Shown here: in pieces, positions 50,011 through 58,807 of the stretch
How the letters are laid out: the number at the start of each line of letters is the position of its first letter
Position numbering within the stretch: position 1 is the stretch's first letter
NCBI RefSeq assembly: GCF_021172045.1
Contig: NZ_CP087164.1
Span: 1,178,001-1,242,000 of the forward strand
Direction: 5' to 3'
DNA length: 64,000 nucleotides
From: Capillimicrobium parvum
GTDB taxonomy: Bacteria > Actinomycetota > Thermoleophilia > Solirubrobacterales > Solirubrobacteraceae
Program-made: the position numbers and the translations under genes
The notes under the pieces: model-generated
The model's database searches: none
What the model was told of the DNA's origin: nothing
What the model saw: the letters and a program-made list of their open reading frames with translations, nothing else

Positions 50011-50847
50011 GTGGGACACCTCGACGGGAAGGTCGCGTTCATCACCGGGGCGGCGGGCGGCATGGGCCGCGCGCACGCGCTCCGGATGGCCGAGGAGGGC
50101 GCCGCCGTCGTCGCGCTCGACATCGGCCGGCAGCTCGAGGACGTGCCCTACGAAATGCCGCAGGCCGACCGTCTCGCCGAGACCGTGGCGCTCGTCGAGG
50201 AGCGCGGCGGCCGCGGCCTGGCGGTCACCGCCGACATCCGCGACACCGACGCCCTGGCCCGAGCGGTCGACGAGGGCGTCGACGCCTTCGGCCGCCTCGA
50301 CATCGTCGTCGCCAATGCCGGCATCTGGTCGCTCGGCGGCGACCTGTGGGAGATCCCCGAGGACCGCTTCCTCGAGATGATCGACATCAACCTGACGTCG
50401 CAGTGGCGCACGGCCAAGGTGGCGATCCCGCGGATGCTCGAGCTCGGCAACGGCGGGTCGATCATCTTCATCTCGTCGACGAACGGCGTGCGCGCGGTGC
50501 CCGGCAACGGCCACTACACGGCGGCCAAGCACGGCGTCCTCGGCCTGATGAAGACGTTCGCGCAGGAGCTCGGGGCGCGCGGCATCCGCGTCAACGCGGT
50601 GCTGCCCACCGGCGTCAACACCGGGATGCTCATCAACGACCAGATGTTCAAGCTGTTTCGCCCGGACCTCGAGAACCCCGGCTACGACGACGCCGTGGAG
50701 GGCCTGCGCGGCCTGAACCTCATCCCGGTTCCGACGGTCGAACCGGAGGACGTCAGCGACGCGGTCGTGTGGCTCGCCTCCGAGCAGAGCCGGATGCTGA
50801 CCGGCGCCGCGATCCCGGTCGACGCGGGGAACCTGGCGCGGCCATGA
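50011..50847 (+). CDS. Mycofactocin-coupled SDR oxidoreductase
   Basis: A 278-residue SDR with the extra loop typical of mycofactocin-associated family members: after TGAAGGMGRAHALRMAEEGAAVVALDIGRQ comes an insertion (LEDVPYEMPQADRLAETVALVEERGGR) that makes bound NAD non-exchangeable in known members. The catalytic block is FISSTNGVRAVPGNGHYTAAKHG and the C-terminal insert DQMFKLFRPDLENPG. Such enzymes pass electrons to the peptide-derived cofactor mycofactocin. The GTG at 50011 is used. It overlaps the next SDR gene by four bases (ATGA). Mycofactocin biosynthesis genes are not in the window. Confidence 0.88.
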   Translation: MGHLDGKVAFITGAAGGMGRAHALRMAEEGAAVVALDIGRQLEDVPYEMPQADRLAETVALVEERGGRGLAVTADIRDTDALARAVDEGVDAFGRLDIVVANAGIWSLGGDLWEIPEDRFLEMIDINLTSQWRTAKVAIPRMLELGNGGSIIFISSTNGVRAVPGNGHYTAAKHGVLGLMKTFAQELGARGIRVNAVLPTGVNTGMLINDQMFKLFRPDLENPGYDDAVEGLRGLNLIPVPTVEPEDVSDAVVWLASEQSRMLTGAAIPVDAGNLARP

Positions 50848-51590
50848 GGATGCAGGCCAAGACGGTCCTCATCACGGGCGGCGGCGCCGGGATGGGGCAG
50901 GCGATGGCCCGCCGCTTCCACGGCGAGGGCGCCGCCGTGGCGTTCCTGGAGATCGACCCCGAGCGCCTGGCCGACACCGTGGGGCTGCTCGGCGGCGACC
51001 GGGTGCTCGGCATCGAGGGCGACGTGGCCGACCCCGCGGCGGCGGAGCGGGCGGTGGCCGAGACGGTCGCCGCGTTCGGCAGCGTCGACATCGTCTGCAA
51101 CAACGCCGGGATCCTCGGCGAGGGGCTCCTGGCCGAGATGTCGCTCGACATCTGGCAGCGCGTCATCGACGTCGACCTCACCGGCGTGTTCCTCATGTGC
51201 CGGGCGGCGATCCCGCAGATGCTCGCCCAGGGCCGCGGCGTGTTCGTCAACACGGCGTCGTCGTCGGCGTTCGTCGGCGGGGGCGGCGACGCGGCCTACA
51301 CCGCGGCCAAGCACGGCGTCGTCGGCCTGACGCGATCGATCGCGGTCGAGTACGCCAAGCAGGGCATCCGCGCCAACGCGCTGTGCCCGGGCCCGACCGC
51401 GACGCCGATGACCGCGCCCGTCCGCGGCCCCGAGGGCGGCCCGTATGACGACTTCATCGCGTCGATCCCGGCTGGACGCTGGGCGCAGCCCGATGAGATG
51501 GCGCGGTTGGCGCTGTACCTCGCCTCCGATGACGCCGATTTCGTCCACGGCGCGGCGTGGTGCATCGACGGCGGCTGGACGGCGTTCTGA
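50844..51590 (+). CDS. SDR-family oxidoreductase
   Basis: A 248-residue classical SDR: cofactor motif TGGGAGMG near residue 11, NNAG at about 86, and active site NTASSSAFVGGGGDAAYTAAKHG. It ends in the usual DGGWTAF. It is translationally coupled on both sides (ATGA with the mycofactocin SDR, TGATG with the hydrolase). It probably catalyses a second alcohol/ketone step on the same molecule. Confidence 0.9.
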   Translation: MRMQAKTVLITGGGAGMGQAMARRFHGEGAAVAFLEIDPERLADTVGLLGGDRVLGIEGDVADPAAAERAVAETVAAFGSVDIVCNNAGILGEGLLAEMSLDIWQRVIDVDLTGVFLMCRAAIPQMLAQGRGVFVNTASSSAFVGGGGDAAYTAAKHGVVGLTRSIAVEYAKQGIRANALCPGPTATPMTAPVRGPEGGPYDDFIASIPAGRWAQPDEMARLALYLASDDADFVHGAAWCIDGGWTAF

Positions 51591-52570
51591 TGGCGGCCAC
51601 GGCGACGCGCGTGCGCGCGGACCTCGAGCTCGAGGTCGCACGCGGGCGGTTGGCCGCGAGCGTGATCGCCCTGTCCGGCGAGGCCGTGCCGGCCGCGGCG
51701 CCGCTGGTCTTCGTCTGCGTGCCGGGCATGACCTACCGGCGCTCGTACTGGGACCTGCGCGTCGATGGCCACGACGGCTACAGCTTCGCCGAGCACGCGA
51801 CGGCGCGCGGCCACGTCGTCGTCGCGCTCGACAACCTCGGGACCGGCGACAGCAGCCCGCCGGACGACGACGACGAGGTGGACCTCGAGAGCCTCGGGCG
51901 CGCCGTGGCCGAAGCGTCCGGGCACATCCTCGCGCGCGTGCGCGCGGGCACGCTCGCCCCGGGGGTGGCGGCGCTCGCCGAGGCGCGGCTCGTCGGCGTG
52001 GGGCACTCGCTGGGCGGCGGCGTCGCGGTCGCCGCGCATGCGGTGGGAGCGCCCTGGGACGCAGTCGCCGCGCTCGGCTACACGACGCAGGAGCTCGCCG
52101 GCATCTACGAGCCCGCGGCCGACGAGGACCGGCTCGGCTTCGACGAGCGGCGTGCCTGGGCGCGCGCGCACATCCCGCAGAAGCTCTGGGGCCGCACGTG
52201 GGACGAGCTGGACCCGTTCTTCACGATCGAGCGCGAGCCCTTCGCCGCGCTGTTCTACGGCCCCGAGGTACCGGGGGCCGTCATCGCCGCCGACACTGCC
52301 GCGGCGACCGTCTCGCCGCGCCAGGCCGCGCTGGACGTCATCACGCCGCAACTCGGCGCGCGCTTCGCGCGCGAGGTGCGCGCCCCGGTCCTGCTCGCCT
52401 ACGGCGACACGGACCTGTCGCCGGACCCGCGGATGGAGGTGGCGGCGTACGCGTCGAGCAGCGACATCACGCTCGTACTGCTCGACGCGACGGCGCACTG
52501 CCACAACGTCGCGGGCTCGCGGGCGATCCTGTGGGAACGCCTCTGCCGCTGGGGCGAGGCCCTGCCGTGA
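51590..52570 (+). CDS. Alpha/beta-hydrolase
   Basis: A 326-residue alpha/beta-hydrolase fold protein. The oxyanion region is VCVPGMTYRRSYWDL, the nucleophile elbow GVGHSLGGG, the acid in LLAYGDTDLSPD and the histidine in DATAHCHNVAG. The start shares one base with the preceding stop. Substrates could be esters, lactones or C-C bonds of a cleaved ring (meta-cleavage hydrolases have this fold). Its place between SDR and amidase genes supports a hydrolytic step in the pathway. Confidence 0.85.
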   Translation: MAATATRVRADLELEVARGRLAASVIALSGEAVPAAAPLVFVCVPGMTYRRSYWDLRVDGHDGYSFAEHATARGHVVVALDNLGTGDSSPPDDDDEVDLESLGRAVAEASGHILARVRAGTLAPGVAALAEARLVGVGHSLGGGVAVAAHAVGAPWDAVAALGYTTQELAGIYEPAADEDRLGFDERRAWARAHIPQKLWGRTWDELDPFFTIEREPFAALFYGPEVPGAVIAADTAAATVSPRQAALDVITPQLGARFAREVRAPVLLAYGDTDLSPDPRMEVAAYASSSDITLVLLDATAHCHNVAGSRAILWERLCRWGEALP

Positions 52571-54114
52571 GCCCGTTCCGGCCCGAGCGCTCACGTGGCT
52601 TCATCCGCCGGCCCGGCCCGGAGGAGCTCATGGAGCTCGGTCGCCGCGAGCACCTCGCGCTGACCCGCGACGAGGCCGAGCGCTACGCGCGCATCCTCGA
52701 CGGGGTGCTCGGCCAGATGGACCGCCTCGACGAACTGCACCGCGAGCGCCCGCCGCTGCGCCACCGCGATCGCGATCCCGGGCGCCCGCCCACGCCGCGG
52801 GAGGATCCCGGCAACGCCTTCACGTGGATCGGCCGCGTCGCGGGCAGCGACGCAGGGCCGCTCGCCGGGCTGCGCGCGGCGGTCAAGGACAACATCGCCG
52901 TGGCCGGTATGCCGGTGAGCAACGGGTCGCGCCTGGCGGCCTACGTGCCCATCGCGGACGCTGTCGTCGTCGAGCGGCTGCTCGATGCCGGCGCGGACGT
53001 CGTCGGCAAGCTCAACATGGACGACTTCGCGTCCGGCGGGCTGGGCGAGACGAGCGCGTTCGGCGCACCGCGCAACCCGCTCGACCCCGCGCGGTCGGCC
53101 GGCGGCTCCTCCGGCGGCACGGGCGCGGCGGTCGCCGCCGGCGCGATCGACGTCGGGCTCGCCGTCGACCAGGGCGGCTCAGGCCGGGTGCCCGCCGCCT
53201 TCTGCGGGGTGGTCTCGCTGAAGGCGACGCAGGGGCTCGTCCCGTCGCACGGCATCACCCACATGGACCACACGATCGATTCGGTGGCGCCGACCGCGCG
53301 GACGGTCGCGCTGACCGCCGCGATCACCGACGCCATCGCGGGCCACGACGACCGCGACCCCCAGTGGGTGCGCGCCCGGCCGGAGCGGACCGCGTGCGTC
53401 GACGCGCTGTCGCTCGGCGTCGAGGGTCTGCGCATCGGGCTCGTGCCGGAGGCGGCGGCCGCCGGCGTCTGCGAGCCCGCGGTCCTGCGTGGCCTGGACG
53501 CCGCGGTGGCGGCGCTGGCGGGTGCGGGCGCCGAGATCGTGCCGGCCCCCGTGCCGATCTGGGCCGACAGCTGGCCGGTCGCGCTGACCCTGTGGATCTG
53601 CCTCGGCTGGGCCATGGTGCAGTCCGAGGGCCAGGGCTTCAGCCACCTCGGCGAGGTCGACGAGGACCGCGTGCGCGCGTTCGCGCTCAGCCGCCGACAC
53701 GAGGCCGACGAGCTGCCGCCGTTCATCAAGGTCTGGCTGCTGGGCGGCCGCTACCTGCACGAGCGTTACCTGTCGATGTACCTCGCGCGCGCCCAGAACC
53801 TGCGGCGTGAGGTGCGCCGCCAGGTCGACGCCGCGCTCTGCGGATGCGATCTGCTGCTCACGCCCACCACGCCGATGGTGGCGCCCGCCCTGTTCGAGGG
53901 CCAGGCGGGCGACGAGCAGCTCCTGGACCGCGCCTTCACGGGGGCGAACACGGCGCCGCTGAACGTCAGCGGCCATCCCGCCCTGGCCCTGCCCAGCGGC
54001 ACCGACGAGGAAGGGCTGCCGACGTCGGTCCAGCTCGTGGCCCCGCACTTCGAGGATGCGCGGGTCTTCCGTGCGGGCGCCGTGCTCGAGGCGGCGCTGC
54101 GGGCGGGCGCGTGA
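52567..54114 (+). CDS. Amidase-signature hydrolase
   Basis: A 515-residue amidase-signature enzyme. The Ser-cisSer-Lys triad is present: K107 (AAVKDNIAVAG), the GGSSGG pair S181/S182, and the nucleophile S205 in DQGGSGRVPAAFCG. There is a long N-terminal extension of about 95 residues rich in Arg/Pro. It hydrolyses an amide bond, so the imported compound or an intermediate is likely to contain an amide, lactam or ureido group. The GTG start overlaps the previous stop (GTGA), and its own stop overlaps the next start in the same way. Confidence 0.92.
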   Translation: MSPFRPERSRGFIRRPGPEELMELGRREHLALTRDEAERYARILDGVLGQMDRLDELHRERPPLRHRDRDPGRPPTPREDPGNAFTWIGRVAGSDAGPLAGLRAAVKDNIAVAGMPVSNGSRLAAYVPIADAVVVERLLDAGADVVGKLNMDDFASGGLGETSAFGAPRNPLDPARSAGGSSGGTGAAVAAGAIDVGLAVDQGGSGRVPAAFCGVVSLKATQGLVPSHGITHMDHTIDSVAPTARTVALTAAITDAIAGHDDRDPQWVRARPERTACVDALSLGVEGLRIGLVPEAAAAGVCEPAVLRGLDAAVAALAGAGAEIVPAPVPIWADSWPVALTLWICLGWAMVQSEGQGFSHLGEVDEDRVRAFALSRRHEADELPPFIKVWLLGGRYLHERYLSMYLARAQNLRREVRRQVDAALCGCDLLLTPTTPMVAPALFEGQAGDEQLLDRAFTGANTAPLNVSGHPALALPSGTDEEGLPTSVQLVAPHFEDARVFRAGAVLEAALRAGA

Positions 54115-54962
54115 GCCGGGGCGCGGTCGGCGTCGTCGGCCTCGGCCAGATCGGCGGCGGGGTCGCCGCGGCACTGTGTCGCGCCGGGTGGGAGGTGGCC
54201 GGGTGCGACGTGCGCGCTCCGGCGGCGCCGCTGCCGGTGGGCCTGCGCCTCGTCGCCACGCCCGCCGACGTCGCCATGTGGGCGCCGACGGTGCTGGTCG
54301 CGGTGCTCGACGACGCCCAGGTCCGCGACGTCCTTGAGGGCGATGGCGGTCTTCTGGGCGCGGCACGGGCGCCCGCGACGATCATCGTGCTGAGCACGGT
54401 CGCGGTGCGGACGCTCGAGTCGGCCGCGAACGCGGCGGCGCCCGCCGGCGCCGCGATCGTCGACTGCGGGGTCAGCGGCGGTGCGGCCGCCGCGGCCGAG
54501 GGCCGGCTCGTGGCGATGGTAGGTGGATCCGCCGACGCGGTCCGCGCGGCCCGCCCGGTGATCGAGTCGTTCGCGCAGCGGGTGATCCACGCCGGAGCGC
54601 TCGGCGCCGGCATGCGCCTGAAGCTCGCGCGCAACCTCGTCACCTACGGCTCGTGGCTCGTGGTCGACGAGGCGTCGCGGCTCGTCGCGGCGTCGGGAAT
54701 CGCCACGGACGCGCTGGTTGAGGCGATCCGGGCGAGCGATCCGATGACCGGCGGCGCGACGGCGCTCGTCAGCGGCGACCCGGCGCGCCGCCCGGCGCCG
54801 CCGGCGCTCGCCGCGATCGCCCACAAGGACCTGCGTGCGGCGCTCGAGCTGGGCGCCGAGAGCGGGGTCCCGATGCCGGCCGGCGAGCTGGCCGACCGGT
54901 TCATCGACGACGTTGTCCGCCGCACGGCGGCGGACGCGCCCACCATGCGAGAGGAGCGCTGA
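54111..54962 (+). CDS. HIBADH-type NAD(P)-dependent oxidoreductase
   Basis: A 283-residue beta-hydroxyacid dehydrogenase: N-terminal GVVGLGQIGGGVAAALCRAGW, substrate motif DCGVSGGAAAAAEG and catalytic lysine in GMRLKLARNLV. It should oxidise a 3-hydroxy acid or reduce the semialdehyde. It is tightly coupled to the amidase, which suggests sequential action: amide hydrolysis then oxidation of the released hydroxy acid. Confidence 0.87.
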   Translation: MSRGAVGVVGLGQIGGGVAAALCRAGWEVAGCDVRAPAAPLPVGLRLVATPADVAMWAPTVLVAVLDDAQVRDVLEGDGGLLGAARAPATIIVLSTVAVRTLESAANAAAPAGAAIVDCGVSGGAAAAAEGRLVAMVGGSADAVRAARPVIESFAQRVIHAGALGAGMRLKLARNLVTYGSWLVVDEASRLVAASGIATDALVEAIRASDPMTGGATALVSGDPARRPAPPALAAIAHKDLRAALELGAESGVPMPAGELADRFIDDVVRRTAADAPTMREER

Positions 54963-54968
54963 GGCGAC

Positions 54969-55337
54969 ATGGACAGCGAACGACGCGAGCGGGGCCTGCG
55001 GGTCCTCGGCGAGGTCTACGCGGCGGATCTCGGCATCACCGGAGACAAGGATCCGTATCAGGAGATCACGGTCGACCACCTCTTCGCCGACGTGTGGACT
55101 CGTCCCGGCCTGTCGATCGCGGAGCGGCGGATGCTCGTGATCGGCGTCGTGGCCGCGCTGGGCCGCGCCGACCTCGCCGAGCTGCAGTTCTCGAGCGCGC
55201 TGGCGCGCAATGAGCTGACACCCGAGCAGGTCGACGAGATCGTCGTGCACCTCACGCATTACGTCGGCTGGCCGCAGGGCTCGGCGATCAACGACGCCGC
55301 GCAGCGGGCGATCGCCGGGCATCGCGGCGACGGCTGA
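54969..55337 (+). CDS. Carboxymuconolactone-decarboxylase-family protein
   Basis: A 122-residue all-helical protein with the CMD fold: WTRPGLSIAERRMLVIGVVAALGR, then TPEQVDEIVVHLTHYVGWPQGSAINDAAQRAI. There is no CxxC redox pair, so it is closer to true decarboxylases such as PcaC than to AhpD. It may decarboxylate or isomerise a ring-cleavage lactone. It is the last gene of the long transporter/hydrolase operon. Confidence 0.87.
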   Translation: MDSERRERGLRVLGEVYAADLGITGDKDPYQEITVDHLFADVWTRPGLSIAERRMLVIGVVAALGRADLAELQFSSALARNELTPEQVDEIVVHLTHYVGWPQGSAINDAAQRAIAGHRGDG

Positions 55338-55397
55338 CCAGCGGGGCGCAGCCCGACCGGGGCGCCGGCGGCACCGTTCCCGGAGATGCAGCGAGAT

Positions 55398-55407
55398 CAG
55401 TACACTC
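55398..55407. promoter_or_regulatory. Cluster motif ahead of acyl-CoA dehydrogenase operon
   Basis: CAGTACACTC (nine of ten to GAGTnnACTC), with GCGAGAT immediately upstream. TACACT (55401-55406) is 39 bases before the GTG start at 55446. Confidence 0.55.
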
Positions 55408-55445
55408 TTTGTTCCTCTCGTACCCCGAGCAAGGTCGCCATCCCC

Positions 55446-56585
55446 GTGAACTTCGACTGGTCCCCCGAGCAGGTTGCCTTCCGCGCCGAGCTGGGCGCGT
55501 TCGCCGACTCGGTCCTGCCCGAGCATCGCGCCGCCGATCCGCGCCACATCAGCTCGGCCGAGGGGGTGGAGCTGTCGAAGTGGTTCGTCCGCGAGCTCTC
55601 GGACCGCGGCTGGCTCGCGCCGCATTGGCCGCAGGAGTTCGGCGGGCTCGACGACACCTGGCGCCACATCATCCTCGGCGAGGAGATGTGGTCGCGCGGC
55701 GAGCCCCGGGGCCCGCAGTACATGAACGTCAACTGGATCGCGCCGCTCATCCTCCTGGCCGGGACCGACGAGCAGAAGGCCCAGCACCTGCCGCGCATCC
55801 GGGCCGGTGACGTCTTCTGGTGCCAGGGCTTCTCGGAGCCCGAGGCCGGGTCCGACCTCGCCTCGCTGCGCACGCGGGCGGTCCGCGACGGCGACGAGTA
55901 CGTCATCGACGGCCAGAAGATCTGGACGTCCTACGCCCACGTCGCCGACTTCTGCTTCCTGCTCGCGCGGACCGGGCCGGCCGGTGGCCGCCACGACGGC
56001 ATCTCGGTCTTCCTGCTGCCGATGGACCGGCCGGGCATCGAGGTGCGCGAGATCCCGGCGCTGGCCGGCGAGCACCAGTTCCACGAGGTCTTCCTGACGG
56101 ACGTCCGCGTCCCGGCGTCGTGCCTGCTCGGCGAGGAGGGCAAGGGCTGGCGGCTCGTGCGCCAGCTGCTCACGTACGAGCGCGTCGGCTCGCCGCGGTA
56201 TGCCGCGGCGGCGCTGGCGCTCGACGAGCTGGCCGTCTGGGCGCGCGTAAACGGCGTGCTGGACGATCCGGTCGTGCTGCGCGCGCTCGGGCGTGCTCGC
56301 GCGTCCTGCGAGGTCGCGCGCCTGCTCACGTACCGCGCCATGGACGACCGCGCGAAGCGGCTGCCGCCCGGCGGGCCGGCATACACCGCGCGCGCCGCGA
56401 TGGTCCGCGCCGAGCGCGACGTCGCGACAGCCGCCGCGGCCACCCTCGGCCAGTCCGCCCTCGAGGAGGACTCGATCTACGAGCGTCAGCTCAACAGCTC
56501 GATGACCGCGGGCGTGGCGACCGGGACCTACGAGGTGCAGCTCAACCTCATCGCCCGCCTCTGCCTCGGCCTCCCGCGACGATGA
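55446..56585 (+). CDS. Acyl-CoA dehydrogenase, alpha-type subunit 1
   Basis: A 379-residue FAD-dependent acyl-CoA dehydrogenase. Expected blocks: CQGFSEPEAGSDLASLRTRA, VIDGQKIWTSYAH and the C-terminal ATGTYEVQLNLIARLCLGLPR. The glutamate that precedes the GT motif in MCAD-like enzymes is Thr here, so the base is elsewhere or in the partner. The GTG at 55446 (NFDWSPEQVAFRAELG) is preferred to the in-frame ATG at 55386, which lies upstream of the motif. The next gene encodes a shorter beta-type subunit, forming pair 1. Confidence 0.9.
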   Translation: MNFDWSPEQVAFRAELGAFADSVLPEHRAADPRHISSAEGVELSKWFVRELSDRGWLAPHWPQEFGGLDDTWRHIILGEEMWSRGEPRGPQYMNVNWIAPLILLAGTDEQKAQHLPRIRAGDVFWCQGFSEPEAGSDLASLRTRAVRDGDEYVIDGQKIWTSYAHVADFCFLLARTGPAGGRHDGISVFLLPMDRPGIEVREIPALAGEHQFHEVFLTDVRVPASCLLGEEGKGWRLVRQLLTYERVGSPRYAAAALALDELAVWARVNGVLDDPVVLRALGRARASCEVARLLTYRAMDDRAKRLPPGGPAYTARAAMVRAERDVATAAAATLGQSALEEDSIYERQLNSSMTAGVATGTYEVQLNLIARLCLGLPRR

Positions 56586-56616
56586 CCGGATCGACCCTCA
56601 CCCCCAGGAGGCCCCC

Positions 56617-57564
56617 GTGGACTTTGCGCTGACCGACGAGCAGGCCGGCCTCGTCGCGGCCGTCGAGACCCTGCTCGAGCGCCACGCCGGCCCGGCGCGC
56701 GCCCGCGCGGTGCTCGCCGACGGCGGCTTCGATGCGGAGCTCATGGCCGCGCTCGCCGGGGGCGGCTTCCTCGACCCGGCCGCGGCGGGCGCCGGTCCGC
56801 TCGAGGCGGTGCTCGTGACGGAAGCGGTCGCGCGCCACGCCGGGTGCGTCCCCGCCGCCGCCCGCGCGCTCGTCGCGCCGGCCGTCCTCGGCCCGGACCT
56901 GCCCGACGTGGTTGCGCTCGTCCCGCCCGGCCCGCGCGCGCTGTCGCGCTTCGCCGCGTACGCCGACGTCCTCCTGCTGGCGGCCGCCGCCGTGCCGGCG
57001 GCCGACGCTCGGATCACGCCGATCGCGTCGATGTTCGGCTATCCCCTGGCGGCGGTCGACACCGCGGCCGAGGTGGGGCAGCCGGTCGACGCCGAGGCGC
57101 TCGATCGCTGGTGGCGGGTCGCGCTCGCCGCCGAGATGGTCGGCACGATGGAAGCCGCGTTGGCGCTCACCGTCGACCACCTCGCCCAGCGCCGGCAGTT
57201 CGGGCAGCCGATCGGCGCCTTCCAGGCGATCCAGCACCGCCTGGCCGAGCTGCACATCGGCGTGGAGAGCGCGCGCTGGATGACCCGCTTCGCCGCCGCC
57301 CGGGGCGCGTATCCCGAAGCGGCCGCCGCCGCCGCGGCATCCGCGAGCATGGTCGCCGACGCGATCGTCCGCGACACCCACCAGCTCAGCGGCGCCATGG
57401 GACTGACCGAGGAGTACGACCTCTACCTGTGGACGATGCGCCTGCCGGCGCTCAGCCTCGAGCTCGGCGGCGCCGGCGGCCACGAGACGGCGCTCGCGCG
57501 GGCGCGGTGGATCGACGCGGCCACGCCGGACGCGCCGGCGTCCGCGCCGGAGGAGGCCCGCTGA
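56617..57564 (+). CDS. Acyl-CoA dehydrogenase, beta-type subunit 1 (short)
   Basis: A 315-residue, shortened acyl-CoA dehydrogenase-like protein: DFALTDEQAGLVAAVETLLERH start, LAQRRQFGQPIGAFQAIQHRLAELHI, and an end LTEEYDLYLWTMRLPALSLELGG that lacks the catalytic segment of alpha subunits. The middle beta domain is much reduced, so FAD binding may depend on its partner. In steroid-degrading actinobacteria such subunits form alpha2-beta2 complexes with the adjacent full-length protein. The GTG at 56617 follows CAGGAGG. Confidence 0.87.
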   Translation: MDFALTDEQAGLVAAVETLLERHAGPARARAVLADGGFDAELMAALAGGGFLDPAAAGAGPLEAVLVTEAVARHAGCVPAAARALVAPAVLGPDLPDVVALVPPGPRALSRFAAYADVLLLAAAAVPAADARITPIASMFGYPLAAVDTAAEVGQPVDAEALDRWWRVALAAEMVGTMEAALALTVDHLAQRRQFGQPIGAFQAIQHRLAELHIGVESARWMTRFAAARGAYPEAAAAAAASASMVADAIVRDTHQLSGAMGLTEEYDLYLWTMRLPALSLELGGAGGHETALARARWIDAATPDAPASAPEEAR

Positions 57565-57565
57565 C

Positions 57566-58807
57566 GTGACGGCGTCGCCGGTCTCGCTGCGGCTCTCCGC
57601 CGAGGGCGGGGAGGACCCGGCCGAGCTCGAGGCGTGGCGCACCCACGTGCGCGCCTGGGTCGCCGAGAACGTCCCGGCCGACTGGCGCGCCCGCATGACC
57701 GGCGCCGGCGACGAGGAGTACGTCGCCTTCCAGCGCTGGTGGATGGGCCGCCTGCGCGAGGGCGGCTATCTCGCGCCGCACGTGCCGAAGCGGTGGGGCG
57801 GCGGTGGCTGCACGCTGGCCCAGCAGGTCATCCTGGCCGAGGAGCTCGCCCACGCCGGGGCGCCGCAGCTGACCGTGACGTCGACCGCGCTCTATCACGC
57901 TGCCTCGACGCTCCTCGCGGCGGGCACCGACGAGCAGCAGGCGCGCCACCTCCCGGCGATCCTCGCCGGCGAGATCTGGACGCAGGGCTTCAGCGAGCCG
58001 GGCGCGGGGTCGGACCTCGCGAGCCTGCAGACCCGGGCCCGGCGCGAGGGCGACCGCTACGTCGTCAACGGCCAGAAGATCTGGTCGAGCTACGCCACGT
58101 ACGCGACGCACTGCCTGCTGCTCGCGCGTACCGACCCGGATGCGCCCAAGCGGCGCGGCATCACGTGCTTCATCCTCGACATGACGCTGCCCGGGGTGCA
58201 GATCGTTCCCATCCGCCAGAGCACGGGCGAGCACGAGTTCTGCGAGATCTTCCTGACCGATGTGGAGCTCGGCGCCGACCGCATCCTCGGCGCCGAGAAC
58301 GACGGCTGGCGCGTGGCCCAGGGCACGCTGTCGACCGAACGCAGCGTGTTCGTGCTCGAGCAGATCGAGCGGCTGTGCGTGACCCGCGGCCGGCTCACCG
58401 CCGACGTGGCCGCGCAGCTGCCCGCCCTGAACGGGACGCCGGCCGAGGGGCGCCTGCGCCAGTCGCTCGCCCGGTTGTACGCCGAGACCGAGGTGCTGCG
58501 GCTCATCTGCTACCGCATGCTCGACGACCTCGGCCGCCACGGCGGCGCGGGCCCGGAGTCGAGCGTCATCAAGGTCATGTTCGCCGAGACGCTCAAGCGC
58601 GTCGACGAGCTCGGCACGACGGTCGGCGGCCTGGACGCGCAGCGCCTGCGCCCGCACACGCAGGGTGTCAACTGGGAGTCCGGCGACTGGATGGTCGACC
58701 TGCTCGCGACGCCCGCGTGGACGGTCGGCGGCGGCTCGTCGGAGATCATGCGCAACGTCATCGCCGAGCGCGTGCTCGGCCTTCCGCGGGAGCCGGGCGC
58801 GGCGTGA
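57566..58807 (+). CDS. Acyl-CoA dehydrogenase, alpha-type subunit 2
   Basis: A 413-residue acyl-CoA dehydrogenase with all flavin-binding blocks: TQGFSEPGAGSDLASLQTRA, VVNGQKIWSSYAT, and C-terminal GGGSSEIMRNVIAERVLGLPRE. It starts one base after the stop of the short subunit and overlaps the next gene by four (GTGA), so all four dehydrogenase genes are coupled. It forms pair 2 with the following gene. A bulky acyl side chain on a ring is the usual substrate of such heteromeric enzymes. Confidence 0.9.
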   Translation: MTASPVSLRLSAEGGEDPAELEAWRTHVRAWVAENVPADWRARMTGAGDEEYVAFQRWWMGRLREGGYLAPHVPKRWGGGGCTLAQQVILAEELAHAGAPQLTVTSTALYHAASTLLAAGTDEQQARHLPAILAGEIWTQGFSEPGAGSDLASLQTRARREGDRYVVNGQKIWSSYATYATHCLLLARTDPDAPKRRGITCFILDMTLPGVQIVPIRQSTGEHEFCEIFLTDVELGADRILGAENDGWRVAQGTLSTERSVFVLEQIERLCVTRGRLTADVAAQLPALNGTPAEGRLRQSLARLYAETEVLRLICYRMLDDLGRHGGAGPESSVIKVMFAETLKRVDELGTTVGGLDAQRLRPHTQGVNWESGDWMVDLLATPAWTVGGGSSEIMRNVIAERVLGLPREPGAA

